Assembly: GCF_022267315.1 (NCBI RefSeq)
Contig: NZ_JAIKLE010000011.1
Span: 115,006 to 179,005 of the forward strand
From: Maribellus maritimus
GTDB taxonomy: Bacteria; Bacteroidota; Bacteroidia; Bacteroidales; Prolixibacteraceae
Reading direction: 5' to 3'
DNA length: 64,000 nt
Positions 25,852 to 36,304 of the stretch are shown in pieces. Each line of letters begins with the position of its first letter. Position 1 is the first letter of the stretch. The translations under genes and the position numbers were made by a program. The notes under the pieces were generated by a model. The model saw nothing but the letters and a program-made list of their open reading frames with translations. It was not told the origin of the DNA and made no database searches.

Positions 25852-28452
25852 ATGAACTTAAAAAAATTAACGATAGTATTTCTTACCCTTTCAGTTTTCC
25901 TGTCTGCTTTCTCAATGCAGTCGATGGCACAGGAAAAACGCATAACAATTCAAAAAAAGAACATTTCACTAAAAGAGGCCTTTAACGAAGTTGAAAGGCA
26001 AACCAACTATAGCATCGCTTACAAAAAATCGGAAACAAACGAGAAGCAAAAAATCAACCTTACATTAAAAGATGTGAGTTTGGAAAAAGCATTGGGCGAA
26101 ATTCTGAAAGAAACCGGGCTCACTTACAAAATTAGTGGCTACCATATTATTCTGACTCCAAAAAAGGAAAAGCCGGAAACAAAAGACACCGGCCTTACCC
26201 AAACCATACGCGGAATGGTTTACGATGCAGAAACAGGACAGCCTGTGGAATTTGCCAATATTTCTTTATTAGAAAATCCTTCGATAGGAACCATCTCAGA
26301 TAGCCTGGGGCATTTTACCATTCGTGGAGTTCCAGTTGGGTATACCGACATTAAAGTCTCTTTTGTTGGATATCAATCCTACATTTACCGCGAGATATTG
26401 CTGACTTCGGCTAGGGAAGCATTGGTTGAAATTCCGTTAAAAGAGAGTTCTCAATCGGTGGGAGAAATAACTGTCCGTCCGCAAATAAATAAGGAACGTG
26501 CCGCAAATCCAATGGCTTTGGCGGAGGGGCGCATGTTAAGCGTGGAAGAAGCCAACCGTTTTGCAGGTGCATTCAACGACCCGGCACGTTTGGTAACTTC
26601 TTTCGCCGGGGTATCGGGGACAGGTGGAATTTCAAGCAATGCGCTTTCCATAAGGGGCAATGCGCCGCAATACACCCAATGGCGTTTGGAAGGTGTTGAA
26701 ATTCCGAATCCGACACATTTTGCTGATATGATTTCATTGGGAGGCGGGGTTTACTCAGCTTTAAGCAGCCAGGTGATGGGAAATTCCGACTTTTTTAACG
26801 GGCCATTTCCGGCAGAATACAGCAACGCGCTTTCGGGGGCGTTTGATATGCAAATGCGTAATGGAAACAACCAAACGCATCAAAATACGTTTCAGGTAAG
26901 TTTGATAGGAATTGATTTTGCTTCGGAAGGGCCATTGAGCAAAAAACACAACAGCTCGTATATTTTTAATTACCGGTATTCTGCAACTGGTCTGGTTGCA
27001 GATGCTAACCTGAAATACCAGGACCTTTCATTCAAATTAAACTTGCCAACAAAAAAAACAGGTACATTTTCAATTTGGGGACTTGGTCTGACTGATAATA
27101 ACAATGTTGGCCCGCTCGATAAAGAAGACTGGGAATCTTATGCTGACCGGCAGGATGTAAAAACAACACTGGAAAAAGCCAGTGGCGGGATTACGCATAA
27201 ATATAACTTGAACAATGACACCTACATTAAAACAGTACTGGCAGGTACTTACAGCGGAATACTTCAGGATGTTGGACAAGTTGATTCGCTGGATTCACAT
27301 GTGCAGGTAGTTGATATTAGCAACAAAAACTGGAATATTGTACTGAATTCATTCATTAATAAGAAATTTAGCTCACGCCACGTTAACCGGACGGGGATTA
27401 CGGCTACCGAAATGATTTATGATTTGAACTATAATGTTACGCCCAACTACGGGCTAAATAGGCCAATGGAAAATGTGGCCAACGGTTCCGGGAACAATTT
27501 GCAGGTTTCGGCCTGGTCCCAATCGGTTTTTGAGTTATCTCCGAAATTTTCGTTGAGTGTGGGGCTAAACGCACAGTATTTTAATCTGAACGAAAATTTC
27601 AATTTAGAACCTCGGTTAAGTATGAAATGGAATTTCAGAACAGACCAATCCTTCTCTGTGTCTTATGGTTTAAACAGCAGGCGCGAACGACTTGATTTTT
27701 ATTATGTGGTTGATTCAACAACAAACCAGCCCGGCAATAAAGGGTTGAATTTGGCAAAAGCACATCATTTTAACCTGGCTTACGACTGGCATATTTCCGA
27801 TGTTCTTCACCTGAAAGTGGAGCCTTACTACCAGTATTTGTTTGATGTTCCGGTGGAGGCCAATACTTCTTTTTCGGTGTTGAATCTTAATGATTATTAC
27901 CTCGATAAAATTTTGGTCAATGCAGGAAAAGGGAAAAATTACGGGATTGATGTTACTTTGGAACGCTACCTTAAAAAAGGCTCTTATTATTTGCTCACAG
28001 GGTCTGTTTTTAAATCGGAGTACATGGGAGGGGATGATATTTGGCGCAGTACCCGTTATGACCGTGGATTTAGTTTTAACGGCGTGTGGGGGAAAGAATG
28101 GCTTGCCGGGAAGAGTAAAAATAACCGCTTTGGCCTGAATTTAAGATTATCCTGCCAGGGTGGAGAACGTTACACCCCCATTGATGAAGCACTTTCAGAA
28201 ACAAGCCACGAAATAAAGCTGGATGATTCAAGAGCCTTTAGTAAACAATACGACCCTTTTATAAGTGGAGACCTCACGGTAAGCTACCGGATAAACCGCA
28301 GAAAAGTTTCTCACGAAATTGCATTAAAAGGATTGAACATAGGCCTTTATACTGGTGAATCAGGGTATTTCTACAACGAATCAACCAGTGCCATAGAAAA
28401 AGGAAATGTAATGGGAGCTTTATGGGATATTTGTTACAAAATCAATTTTTAA
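25852..28452 (+). CDS. TonB-dependent receptor with STN signalling domain
   Basis: An 866-residue outer-membrane transporter/transducer. It has a signal peptide (about 1-26, ending SMAQ), an STN domain (about 30-105: KNISLKEAFNEVERQTNYSIAYK, LGEILKETGLTYKISGYHIIL), a carboxypeptidase-regulatory-like domain (about 118-205: IRGMVYDAETGQPVEFANISL, GHFTIRGVPVGYTDIKVSFVGYQ), then plug and 22-strand barrel. The STN domain identifies it as a receptor that signals through FecR. There is no SusD-like partner, so it is not a standard starch-utilisation pair. Ligand unknown; iron chelate, metal or peptide are all possible. Confidence 0.93.
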   Translation: MNLKKLTIVFLTLSVFLSAFSMQSMAQEKRITIQKKNISLKEAFNEVERQTNYSIAYKKSETNEKQKINLTLKDVSLEKALGEILKETGLTYKISGYHIILTPKKEKPETKDTGLTQTIRGMVYDAETGQPVEFANISLLENPSIGTISDSLGHFTIRGVPVGYTDIKVSFVGYQSYIYREILLTSAREALVEIPLKESSQSVGEITVRPQINKERAANPMALAEGRMLSVEEANRFAGAFNDPARLVTSFAGVSGTGGISSNALSIRGNAPQYTQWRLEGVEIPNPTHFADMISLGGGVYSALSSQVMGNSDFFNGPFPAEYSNALSGAFDMQMRNGNNQTHQNTFQVSLIGIDFASEGPLSKKHNSSYIFNYRYSATGLVADANLKYQDLSFKLNLPTKKTGTFSIWGLGLTDNNNVGPLDKEDWESYADRQDVKTTLEKASGGITHKYNLNNDTYIKTVLAGTYSGILQDVGQVDSLDSHVQVVDISNKNWNIVLNSFINKKFSSRHVNRTGITATEMIYDLNYNVTPNYGLNRPMENVANGSGNNLQVSAWSQSVFELSPKFSLSVGLNAQYFNLNENFNLEPRLSMKWNFRTDQSFSVSYGLNSRRERLDFYYVVDSTTNQPGNKGLNLAKAHHFNLAYDWHISDVLHLKVEPYYQYLFDVPVEANTSFSVLNLNDYYLDKILVNAGKGKNYGIDVTLERYLKKGSYYLLTGSVFKSEYMGGDDIWRSTRYDRGFSFNGVWGKEWLAGKSKNNRFGLNLRLSCQGGERYTPIDEALSETSHEIKLDDSRAFSKQYDPFISGDLTVSYRINRRKVSHEIALKGLNIGLYTGESGYFYNESTSAIEKGNVMGALWDICYKINF

Positions 28453-29342
28453 CGATAAAAGCAATAAACAACTGAGTTAATATGCAAATCAAAATCATAA
28501 TCTTTCTTTTTAAAACTATCTGTTTTTAAAGGACTGTTCCAAAAAGAAAATGATTGACAAATAGCAGAATTTTTATAAGGTGGATCATATGGTATTCCAA
28601 ATTGGACAATTGCAGATACTTGCTTTATTAGTTTATCAAACCTTACAATCAGTGTCAATTTTTCGATTTTCGTTTTTTCCCCGGCGTTGATAAAGCAACT
28701 GATACTATTGATTGTAATATTTAGCCCGAAAAATATGCTTAAATTATTGATTAAATAAAAGGCTTCTTATTTACAGAATCGTGAATGACCTTTTATGCTT
28801 GTAATGTACGCTTTCTTTAAGGCCGACTTTTTGAAACTAGAGTTTTACAAGCCTGCCAGGACGCATATGGACGAAACAATTTATCATTAAATATTATCTG
28901 CTGGTATATTGCATAAAAAGGACTGGTGGAGATTTCTGAAAATAATTGATAGAATGAAAACGATGTGTAAAATAAGGAATGAATGACATAAGGACTTTCT
29001 CAAACGAAAAAAGCACTTTATGCACAAAGACTGGAAGTTACAGTTGTTGAAATTGTTTCAGACGACTTATCAATTCGTTTCCGCCAAAGAGGAATCAAAA
29101 AGGATAGGAAAATACGTTCTCTATTGGCAAGAACCAAATATAAGACTATTCCAAAATTACAATAAACGTCATGTGGCAGGCAAATGTTTCCGGGTTAAAG
29201 AAAGGCCCGGTTCCGTTGCCTCCTGCGGACTTGAAAATCCCTGGTACACTGAAATTTTCCGGGACATCCAAAAACTCCTGAAAATTTGTTATTCAACAAA
29301 AAGTACGTAAATTGAGGGAATACTATCAGTAAAATACTTGCT
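28453..29342. other. Non-coding or decayed interval
   Basis: About 890 bases with no convincing gene. Around 29000-29165 one plus-strand frame reads LEVTVVEIVSDDLSIRFRQ followed by GIKKDRKIRSLLARTKY. It has protein-like composition but no start and ends at a stop; it may be a relic. Another frame at 29020-29310 is open by chance. The promoter of the aldo/keto reductase gene must lie at the end. Confidence 0.4.
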
Positions 29343-30323
29343 ATGAAAAAGAATGATTTAACACGACGTACCTTTATAAAAACCACCGGAGCAGTGTCAG
29401 CCGGTGTTATTTTATCGCCAATATCAGCTTGTTCAAGCTCGCCTTTCGATTCCAAGGGGCTACCAACAACTCTTCTGGGGAAAACAGGAGTTCGGATTCC
29501 AATTATGATTTTGGGTCTGGGGAGCCGTTTTATGGCAGTTAGCGAAACAAAAGGTTTGGAAATACTGGAAACTGCTTTGGAGAAAGGTTTGTATTACTGG
29601 GACACTGCTGCTATCTACAAAAACGACGAACAATACAGCGAAGAGAGAATCGGGAAAATTCTAGCACCCATTCGTGATAAAATTTTTCTGTCAACCAAAG
29701 TAAGTGAACGAAATGCCGACGACGCCAAACGAACCGTAGAAACCAGTTTAAAAAAATTAAACACCGACTACATCGATTTATACCAAATTCACAGCATTTT
29801 AAATGAAGAGGAAGTGCGCAAGTTTGGTGACAAAGATGGTGTTCTGCCTGTTCTAAAGAAATTTCAGGAAGAAGGAGTAATTCGTCATATTGGATTTACG
29901 GGACACACCTCAGCCAGCGCGATGAAACTGGCAGCTGAACTGTATGATTTCGACACGATGCTGATTGCCATGAACCACCAGCAAAACGGAAACCAGCCTT
30001 TTGAAGAACAACCGGTTCCGTACGCCGCAGATAAAGGGATGGGCGTACTGGCAATGAAAGTTATTCGCCCACGCGAAACTGTAAACGGGCTTTCACCTGA
30101 CGATCTGGTAAAATATGCACTGAGTTTAAAAGGTGTTACTGCCGCAGTTATTGGTACCGACAGCGTTGATGTACTCACCAAAAACATTGATACTATCAAA
30201 AATTTTGAGCCATTGAGCGAGGAACGAATGAAAGAGTTACACGTGGCTCTCGACCCATTTTATAAAAGCAATAAATTACCATGGATGCAAGCCGGGTATT
30301 TTGACGGTATGCACATTGCGTAG
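29343..30323 (+). CDS. Aldo/keto reductase with Tat-type signal
   Basis: A 326-residue oxidoreductase. The N-terminus has a twin-arginine signal (TRRTFIKTTGAVSAGVIL) followed by SACSSS, so it is probably exported folded and possibly lipidated. The AKR barrel begins TTLLGKTGVRIPIMILGLG. Catalytic-tetrad regions are WDTAAIYKND (Asp, Tyr), FLSTKVSER (Lys) and YQIHSIL (His). The C-terminus ends PWMQAGYFDG. The substrate is unknown; periplasmic sugar or aldehyde reduction is plausible. Confidence 0.9.
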   Translation: MKKNDLTRRTFIKTTGAVSAGVILSPISACSSSPFDSKGLPTTLLGKTGVRIPIMILGLGSRFMAVSETKGLEILETALEKGLYYWDTAAIYKNDEQYSEERIGKILAPIRDKIFLSTKVSERNADDAKRTVETSLKKLNTDYIDLYQIHSILNEEEVRKFGDKDGVLPVLKKFQEEGVIRHIGFTGHTSASAMKLAAELYDFDTMLIAMNHQQNGNQPFEEQPVPYAADKGMGVLAMKVIRPRETVNGLSPDDLVKYALSLKGVTAAVIGTDSVDVLTKNIDTIKNFEPLSEERMKELHVALDPFYKSNKLPWMQAGYFDGMHIA

Positions 30324-30403
30324 TCAAAGCGATCCAGATTTTTCACTCTTCCAGGCTACGGGAAACAGATACATTTTTGTAAAGATGTTATCTTTGCCTT
30401 CTT

Positions 30404-31240
30404 ATGGCGATAAAGGAACTTCTTACAAAAAAAATTCCGCTAACTCCGTTGAAAAAACAGCTGAAAGCCGGAGTTATCATAGGGCTTTTTGTATTTCTGA
30501 TTTTATGGATTTTTCAGCCTTTTGGAACCTACGAATACACCATTGCATTTAAAGCATTATTTCTTTTGGGGTATGGACTAATTAGTGCGTTTTCATACAT
30601 TTTGTTTTTTTCGGCTGGCTTCTTTTTTTTCAAAAAATGGTTTTCAGAAGACAAATGGAACATTTCCAAAGAAATCATAACGTTTGTCACTGTCTTTTGC
30701 TTTTTAGGATTCCTCTCGCTCCTTTATCACCACCAGTTTACAGGAAGCCGCAAAATTAGCTTTTCAGAATACATTTACTTTATGAAATTTGTTTTTCTGG
30801 TCGGCATTTTTCCTTTTGCTGTTTTGTACTACCAAAAATGGCTGACGCTAAAACTTGCATTATCAAAAGACGACCGGACTCCGACAGAGGAGAATGTGGA
30901 ATACATTACGTTTTACAGTAATAACAAAAAGGAAAGCCCGGTTACCTTGCCCGAACAAGCTGTCCTTTTTTTAAAAGCGGAAGGAAATTATGTTGAAATT
31001 GTAAGCATCTTAAACAAGCATCAACAAAAATATCTTATTCGAAATACCTTGAATCAAATAAGCGAAGATCTGCCTGATAATTTTTCAAAAGTTCATCGTT
31101 CCTATGTTGTCAATAAACAGCGGGCAAAAAATCTCCTTATTGAAGGCTCAAGCTACAAACTTCAATTCGATTTGGATGACATCAAAATTCCGGTATCACG
31201 AGCGGCAGTAAAAAAAATAAAAATATGGTTGCAATTGTGA
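30404..31240 (+). CDS. LytTR-family membrane-bound transcriptional regulator
   Basis: A 278-residue protein with four N-terminal membrane segments (LFVFLILWIFQPFG; LFLLGYGLISAFSYILFF; ITFVTVFCFLGFLSLLY; YFMKFVFLVGIFPFAVLYY). A C-terminal LytTR DNA-binding domain covers about residues 175-278 (LFLKAEGNYVEIVS, YLIRNTLNQISEDLPDNFSKVHRSYVVN). No receiver domain is present, so the signal is probably sensed in the membrane. It precedes a CPBP protease by about 200 bases; a regulatory link between the two is a reasonable guess. Confidence 0.9.
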   Translation: MAIKELLTKKIPLTPLKKQLKAGVIIGLFVFLILWIFQPFGTYEYTIAFKALFLLGYGLISAFSYILFFSAGFFFFKKWFSEDKWNISKEIITFVTVFCFLGFLSLLYHHQFTGSRKISFSEYIYFMKFVFLVGIFPFAVLYYQKWLTLKLALSKDDRTPTEENVEYITFYSNNKKESPVTLPEQAVLFLKAEGNYVEIVSILNKHQQKYLIRNTLNQISEDLPDNFSKVHRSYVVNKQRAKNLLIEGSSYKLQFDLDDIKIPVSRAAVKKIKIWLQL

Positions 31241-31444
31241 AAAAGAAATAGTTTTCCTCAAAAAATGCACTTGTATTTTATCCCTAAAAATTGTTCATCA
31301 CCCCTAAAACATGCAAATCAGCACAATTTTCTGCAAGCGGTCACTTTAATTTTTTTGCCCGGAAAAACCGGGGTTCATTTGTATAGAATCCTTTGTTAAA
31401 TACAGCGATTTTAACAGGAAATAAAAAAATTAAATACCAATACG

Positions 31445-32227
31445 ATGAAAAAAAACAATCTTTTCTCTACATTTCTCCTCATCGCGGGATTTCTGCTCTC
31501 CTATTTTATCGATAAAATATTCTATTCCATCACCCCTAACTGGGCAACATGGTTTCCTGAAAACTATTTTATCAGGTATTTGTGTATACTCTTTTTGCGA
31601 CTGGTTCCCATTGCAGGTGTTTCATTCATTTTGTTACAAAAGAATGTCTTAAAAGGACTCGGATTAACCGCTAATTTTTCAAAAGCCTTCTTTTTTGCCT
31701 TTCTGTTTACACTTCCGCTTTTTGTTGGATTTGCATTTTTTGCCAAATTCGATCCGGAAGTCAAACTTTCAAGAATTTTCACCCACTGCATTTCTCCGGG
31801 GTTTTATGAAGAATTGCTTATCAGAAGCTTTTTAATTGGCTTATTGTTCCGCTATTTCAAATGGGGATTTATTCCCGCATCTTTACTGGGCGCCCTGTTT
31901 TTTGGATCGTGGCATTTGTATCAGGGGCACGATTTAATGAGTTCATTTTTTGCTTTTCTGGTTACAGCAATGGGATCCGTTTGGTTTGCCTGGCTTTATT
32001 TCGAATGGCGTTTTAATGCTTGGATTAACATCAGCTTACATGCTTTGATGAATTTCTCGTGGATGCTTTTTAGTATCGATGGAGGCGCAACAGGAAATGC
32101 ATTATCCAATATCTTTAGGGGAATTACCATTGCACTTTCAATTGTTGTTACAGTTAAAATAATTTCTTTGAAAAGAGGATTTATAATCAATAGAAAAACG
32201 TTATGGATTAACCAAACGGAAACATAG
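31445..32227 (+). CDS. CPBP family intramembrane metalloprotease
   Basis: A 260-residue polytopic membrane protein of the CAAX-protease/bacteriocin-processing (Abi) family. The motif FYEELLIRSF carries the EExxxR-type glutamates. It is followed by FGSWHLYQGHD and ISLHALMNF, which supply the conserved histidines. About seven membrane segments are visible. Relatives process prenylated proteins, bacteriocin leaders or confer self-immunity. The target here is unknown. The gene is convergent with the class IV aminotransferase gene, with 12 bases between. Confidence 0.9.
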   Translation: MKKNNLFSTFLLIAGFLLSYFIDKIFYSITPNWATWFPENYFIRYLCILFLRLVPIAGVSFILLQKNVLKGLGLTANFSKAFFFAFLFTLPLFVGFAFFAKFDPEVKLSRIFTHCISPGFYEELLIRSFLIGLLFRYFKWGFIPASLLGALFFGSWHLYQGHDLMSSFFAFLVTAMGSVWFAWLYFEWRFNAWINISLHALMNFSWMLFSIDGGATGNALSNIFRGITIALSIVVTVKIISLKRGFIINRKTLWINQTET

Positions 32228-32239
32228 CTGCAAAAAACG

Positions 32240-33076
32240 CTACACCAGCTCAAAAAACTTTTTCTGCATAAACCGGGTAAGCTCGCCCGGTTTACTATTG
32301 CCAATAACAACATCGTTTACCTGTATTACAGGGGTAATCTCACTTCCTGTTCCGGCAATAATTATTTCATCCAGTTCAAAAAGCTCACTTTCCAAAATCG
32401 CCGTTTCTTGCACCGGGATATTGTTTTTAGTGCATATCTCCAAAACTACTTTTCGCGTTATTCCGGGCAGAACCAAGTTTGAAAGGGGATGTGTAATCAC
32501 TTTTCCATTTTTTACCCCCAAAACACTGGAATGGGTAGCTTCTGTTACTTTTCCGTCGCGGATTAATATGCTCTCTCCTGCCCCTTTGTTTACAGCCTGG
32601 TTAAAAAGCATGCTATTGGGAAGAAGTGAAACCGATTTTATATCGCAACGTAACCAACGAATATCTTCCTGGGTAATTACTTTGATTCCATTTTCAAGGT
32701 TTTGGGTAAATGATGGCAATTCAAAAGCAAAAGCATACGCTGTTGGAATAATATCGGTTGGAAAAAAGTGAACACGTTTGTTGACACCGCGGGTAATTTG
32801 TAAATAAATGCCTGCATGTTTGTCTTCCAAATTATTTGATATCAATAGCTCTTGAAAGATTTTTTCCAACTCCTCCAGTTTTGTATAATCGATTAAAATC
32901 TCAGAAAGACTCCTTTCCAGGCGTTTTAGATGATCAGCATAACGAAACGGTTTTCCGTTGTAGTATTTTATTACTTCGTAAACACCGTCGGCAAATATAA
33001 AACCTCTGTCGTTTGGAGAAATTTTAGCTTTATCTTTTGAAATAAACTCACCGTTTAAAAAAACTGTTTCACTCAT
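32240..33076 (-). CDS. Class IV aminotransferase (D-amino acid aminotransferase-like)
   Basis: A 278-residue fold-type IV PLP enzyme. The PLP lysine lies in [18 protein letters not shown] (about residue 145), and the pyridine-N-binding Glu in [13 protein letters not shown]. The N-terminus [33 protein letters not shown] is typical of D-alanine aminotransferases, which exchange amino groups between D-amino acids and 2-oxo acids for cell-wall D-Glu/D-Ala. Branched-chain aminotransferase or aminodeoxychorismate lyase are alternatives. It overlaps the nfo gene by 4 bases. Confidence 0.88.
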   Translation of the reverse strand: MSETVFLNGEFISKDKAKISPNDRGFIFADGVYEVIKYYNGKPFRYADHLKRLERSLSEILIDYTKLEELEKIFQELLISNNLEDKHAGIYLQITRGVNKRVHFFPTDIIPTAYAFAFELPSFTQNLENGIKVITQEDIRWLRCDIKSVSLLPNSMLFNQAVNKGAGESILIRDGKVTEATHSSVLGVKNGKVITHPLSNLVLPGITRKVVLEICTKNNIPVQETAILESELFELDEIIIAGTGSEITPVIQVNDVVIGNSKPGELTRFMQKKFFELV

Positions 33077-33918
33077 TTTTGCATGTTTTTTAAAAGCTGA
33101 ATCTCATCAGCCCAAATCTGATCGTTCGGAGTCTCCAAAATTAATGGAATTCCGTTAAAACGGTCATCATTCATGATATATTCAAAAACTTTTAATCCTA
33201 TGGTGCCTTTACCCAAACTTTCGTGGCGATCAACTTCAGAGCCTCTTTCTTTTTTAGAATCATTCAGGTGAATTCCTTTTAGATACTCAAAACCAACTAC
33301 TTCTGAAAATTCATCAAATACTTTTTCGCATCCATCTGTGGTATCAATTTCATAACCCGCCGAAAATGCGTGACAGGTATCAATACAAACACCTACCCGA
33401 CTTTTATCATCTACCAAATCGATTATTTTTTTCAAATGATAAAATGAATACCCAACATTACTTCCCTGCCCCGCGGTGTTTTCAATAACCGCCGTCACGC
33501 CTTTTGTTTTTTCGAGCGTTATATTTATTGATTCAGCAATAATTTTCAGGCACTGTTCTTCTGATATTTTTTTCAAATGACTCCCCGGATGAAAATTCAA
33601 ACGGTCAAGTCCCAACTGCCCACAGCGCTGCATTTCATCAAAAAAAGCATCGCGTGATTTTTGTAAAGCTGCTTTTTCCGGATGCCCCAAATTGATTAAA
33701 TAACTGTCATGGGGCAAAATCAACTGAGGAGCAAAATTGTATTTTTTGCAGTTCTTCCTGAAAGCCAGAATACTTTCTTCTGTTAAAGGTTTTGCCCCCC
33801 ACTGCCGCTGATTCTTTGTAAACAAGGCGAAAGCAGTTGCGCCTATTTCAAACGCATTTTCAGGAGCGTTCTCTACGCCGCCGGAAGCACTTACATGGGC
33901 CCCAACTTTTTTCTCCAT
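33073..33918 (-). CDS. nfo: Endonuclease IV (apurinic/apyrimidinic)
   Basis: A 281-residue TIM-barrel DNA-repair enzyme that cuts 5' of abasic sites using three zinc ions. It opens [37 protein letters not shown]. The metal-ligand motifs are [61 protein letters not shown] and PLILETPN. The length is standard (about 280). It is the first gene of a two-gene minus-strand unit with the aminotransferase. Confidence 0.96.
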   Translation of the reverse strand: MEKKVGAHVSASGGVENAPENAFEIGATAFALFTKNQRQWGAKPLTEESILAFRKNCKKYNFAPQLILPHDSYLINLGHPEKAALQKSRDAFFDEMQRCGQLGLDRLNFHPGSHLKKISEEQCLKIIAESINITLEKTKGVTAVIENTAGQGSNVGYSFYHLKKIIDLVDDKSRVGVCIDTCHAFSAGYEIDTTDGCEKVFDEFSEVVGFEYLKGIHLNDSKKERGSEVDRHESLGKGTIGLKVFEYIMNDDRFNGIPLILETPNDQIWADEIQLLKNMQK

Positions 33919-34031
33919 AAACCGTTAAAGATTAATAACGTAAAATGATTCCGAATAAAATTTGCAGTAATTTTATTTACTGTTAGTTAAAACTAAAAAT
34001 AGAATTTATTCACCATAAAAAATTGAATACC

Positions 34032-34169
34032 ATGAAAAAATTATTTATCATACTTGTGTTATTGATACCATTTGCATTGGTGAATGCTCAGGAAAATAAA
34101 AGCAGGAAGGAAAGAAGAACTAAAACATGCAAAAATTTGCCAAGCGAAGACAAATCCGTATTGATGTAA
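34032..34169 (+). pseudogene. Signal-peptide fragment of a decayed secreted protein
   Basis: A 45-codon frame begins with a good signal peptide (KKLFIILVLLIPFALVNAQ) and continues ENKSRKERR, then ends early. Adjacent frames carry plausible continuations (GRKEELKHAK; RIDVKDAVILSNIKH, up to about 34200), so a longer secreted protein seems to have been lost by frameshifts. The start resembles DUF4251-type Bacteroidota proteins, which is tentative. Confidence 0.45.
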
Positions 34170-34199
34170 AAGATGCAGTTATCCTTAGTAATATAAAAC

Positions 34200-34889
34200 A
34201 CTGACAGAAATTTAATTGGCCAGCTAAATGTAATAACCATGAACAATGTACAATCTGAAACGAATCTTGTTTCTTATAGCGGATTTTACTTGGGCGCCTG
34301 TAAAAAGTATACCGCCGGTGAATCCTCTGGATAAAAAGGCGACACTCTCAGGTGTGTTGTGGATTACAAAGTCTGCAAGGTTCGCTCCTTTAATCATGAA
34401 AACGACTATTCCACCTGTGGCGACTGCAAAAAAATACGAAACAGTGAAAGAGTATAACATTTTTACCCCGTATATGATTCGCTTTGGACAATTTATTATC
34501 AGCACCAGCCACCTAAAAGGCATTGAATCTATAAAAGGAAAAAGCGAAGCAGTCTTTATACAATTTATGCACGACAAAAAACAGGTAACGGTAGAAAAAG
34601 GCAAATTGGCCGATTGAATTTCTTGTAAAATGCTTTTGCTTTTTATTGGAAAGGATTCTTCCTTTTAACTGTTTATTAAGAACTAAAAAAGATATTACTC
34701 TGGAAAAACATTTTATTCAATTTTACCAGAGATACAGGTATAGATTGGGAACACTAATCCGAATTAGAACTGATGTCTCAATGGAGATACGCAGAGGATA
34801 TTAATTTCGGGCAGCCTGTTTTTCTTTTTTCCATTTGGAAAGATCTGTAAACAAATTACAGTCGGATTCTTCGCCTCTCTCCATTCTCC
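34200..34889. other. Interval without a convincing gene
   Basis: Open stretches exist on both strands at about 34224-34617, which is a warning sign that they are fortuitous; neither looks like a known family. A minus-strand fragment around 34780-34865 (CNLFTDLSKWKKEKQAARN) hints at a degraded coding sequence. Confidence 0.35.
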
Positions 34890-34940
34890 AAAAAAAAAAT
34901 CCCATCTAGCTCACAATTACAAAAAGAATTGTACGCTAGG
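34890..34940 (-). terminator. Intrinsic terminator of the Gfo/Idh gene
   Basis: CTAGC (34906-34910) and ACAATT pair with AATTGT and GCTAG (to 34939), with a small internal loop. On the minus strand the hairpin is followed by a long T run (A run at 34891-34899 on the plus strand). Confidence 0.7.
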
Positions 34941-34969
34941 TGAGAAAAAGAGAATAATTTACAACAAGC

Positions 34970-36199
34970 CTAAAACGAATACTGCGGGATTTTGAGCCAC
35001 TCACCATTTTTCATTGCCGACTCATGTGCTACAATACCGCCCACTGTAAGGTTTAATGCAGTGGCTATATCAACAAGCGGTTTACGGTCTTGAAGAATTG
35101 CAGACACAAATTCATCTGTCAACCGACCATGTGAACCACCGTGACCTCCCGGTTCCACACCCGGAGGAAGTGGCGGGCGGGTCAGGTCAGGAAGATTTTT
35201 TTCCAACCCTTCGTATTTATCGTAATAGGTACCTCTTGTTCCTTTAACCCTTCCTGTTTCCGCACCATAGCCATGTCCCGGAGTGTCAGCGCTCCTGCCC
35301 ATTCGAGCCATTCCTCCTTCGCTAGTGCGGTAAAGTGAAATTTCAGTTGCAAAAGGATTGTCGTAAGCGTTGTTTCCTTTATGGTACCGTTCCATCTCGC
35401 TGGGCATTCCCAGGCAGGAAACCTCGGTAAATGTTCCCCCTGTAACACCTATATAATAAGCATCGGAATGGGTTGGGTACCATTGCGGTGGCATACCGTG
35501 ACGCCAGTTTTTATATGAGGCAATTCCGTTTTTTGAATAATGCCAATACTCCCCTTCCGTGTAAACAAGTTTGCCAAATCCGCCGGCATTATAAATCTGA
35601 CGCATGGCGTAAAGGTTCTTCCGGAACATGGAAGTTTCGTACATCATATATTTCAATCCCGACTGTTTTACTGCTTCATATAACTTATCGGCATCCTCAA
35701 GCGATCCAAAAACTGCTGGGACGGCCGAGGCAACATGTTTTCCGTGTTTTAACACTTCAATGGCGTGGCGTGCATGATTTGGGGCATCTGTTGCCACAAA
35801 TACTGCTTCAATGTTATCGTCTTTAACCAGTTTTTCAAGCGAAGGATATGTCTTTTTACACCCTGTTACTTTTGCCAATTCCGCACATCGTTCAGGGATG
35901 AGATCACTCACAGCCACAACCTCCACATTAGGATGATCCTGAAAACCAAATGCTGCACTAAATTTACAAACTCCATAGCCAACCAGGCCTACGCGAATTT
36001 TTCTGTCAGAGACAGGAATCCATACTTTTGTTGTTTCTTCTTCAGGAGTATCTTCAAATCCGGCTATAGCAGGCCTTTTTTGCTTGCTGTTAGTACATCC
36101 GAAATGGTTTAGTGCAAGCATTCCAGCGCCTGCTCCCAACCCGGTCAGTTTTATAAAATTCCGTCGATTAAAAAATGATTCTTTGGATATCCTTTTCAT
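34970..36199 (-). CDS. Gfo/Idh/MocA oxidoreductase with Tat signal
   Basis: A 409-residue exported NAD(P)-dependent oxidoreductase. The twin-arginine signal FFNRRNFIKLTGLGAGAGMLAL is followed by a Cys (HFGCTNS), so a lipoprotein is possible. The Rossmann domain opens RVGLVGYGVCKFSAAFG, with VVAVSDLIPERC, and EKP-like HGKHVASAVPAVFG follows. The C-terminal domain (YTEGEYWHYSKNG; GGHGGSHGRLTDEFV) resembles secreted glycosidase-type Gfo/Idh proteins of Bacteroidota. Substrate unknown; a sugar is likely. Confidence 0.9.
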   Translation of the reverse strand: MKRISKESFFNRRNFIKLTGLGAGAGMLALNHFGCTNSKQKRPAIAGFEDTPEEETTKVWIPVSDRKIRVGLVGYGVCKFSAAFGFQDHPNVEVVAVSDLIPERCAELAKVTGCKKTYPSLEKLVKDDNIEAVFVATDAPNHARHAIEVLKHGKHVASAVPAVFGSLEDADKLYEAVKQSGLKYMMYETSMFRKNLYAMRQIYNAGGFGKLVYTEGEYWHYSKNGIASYKNWRHGMPPQWYPTHSDAYYIGVTGGTFTEVSCLGMPSEMERYHKGNNAYDNPFATEISLYRTSEGGMARMGRSADTPGHGYGAETGRVKGTRGTYYDKYEGLEKNLPDLTRPPLPPGVEPGGHGGSHGRLTDEFVSAILQDRKPLVDIATALNLTVGGIVAHESAMKNGEWLKIPQYSF

Positions 36200-36304
36200 T
36201 ATTATCGGTATTAGTTGATAAGATTAATTTTCAATCAGGCTAAAATAATGATATTTTGAAAATGTACAACTAATTCTAATAAACAATATTTTATTTATGT
36301 TTTA

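Noticed and set aside
29020..29310. 96-codon plus-strand frame before the aldo/keto reductase
   Set aside because: Composition is not protein-like for this genome, and another frame over the first half looks more like a coding relic.
31330..31400. Short CCGG-type hairpin (GCCCGGAAAAACCGGGG) before the CPBP gene
   Set aside because: The stem is very short and has no T tract or conserved regulatory context; not enough to call a terminator or riboswitch.
34224..34617. Overlapping ~125-residue open frames on both strands
   Set aside because: Both strands being open over the same stretch points to chance. Neither shows a family motif, and the surroundings are decayed DNA.
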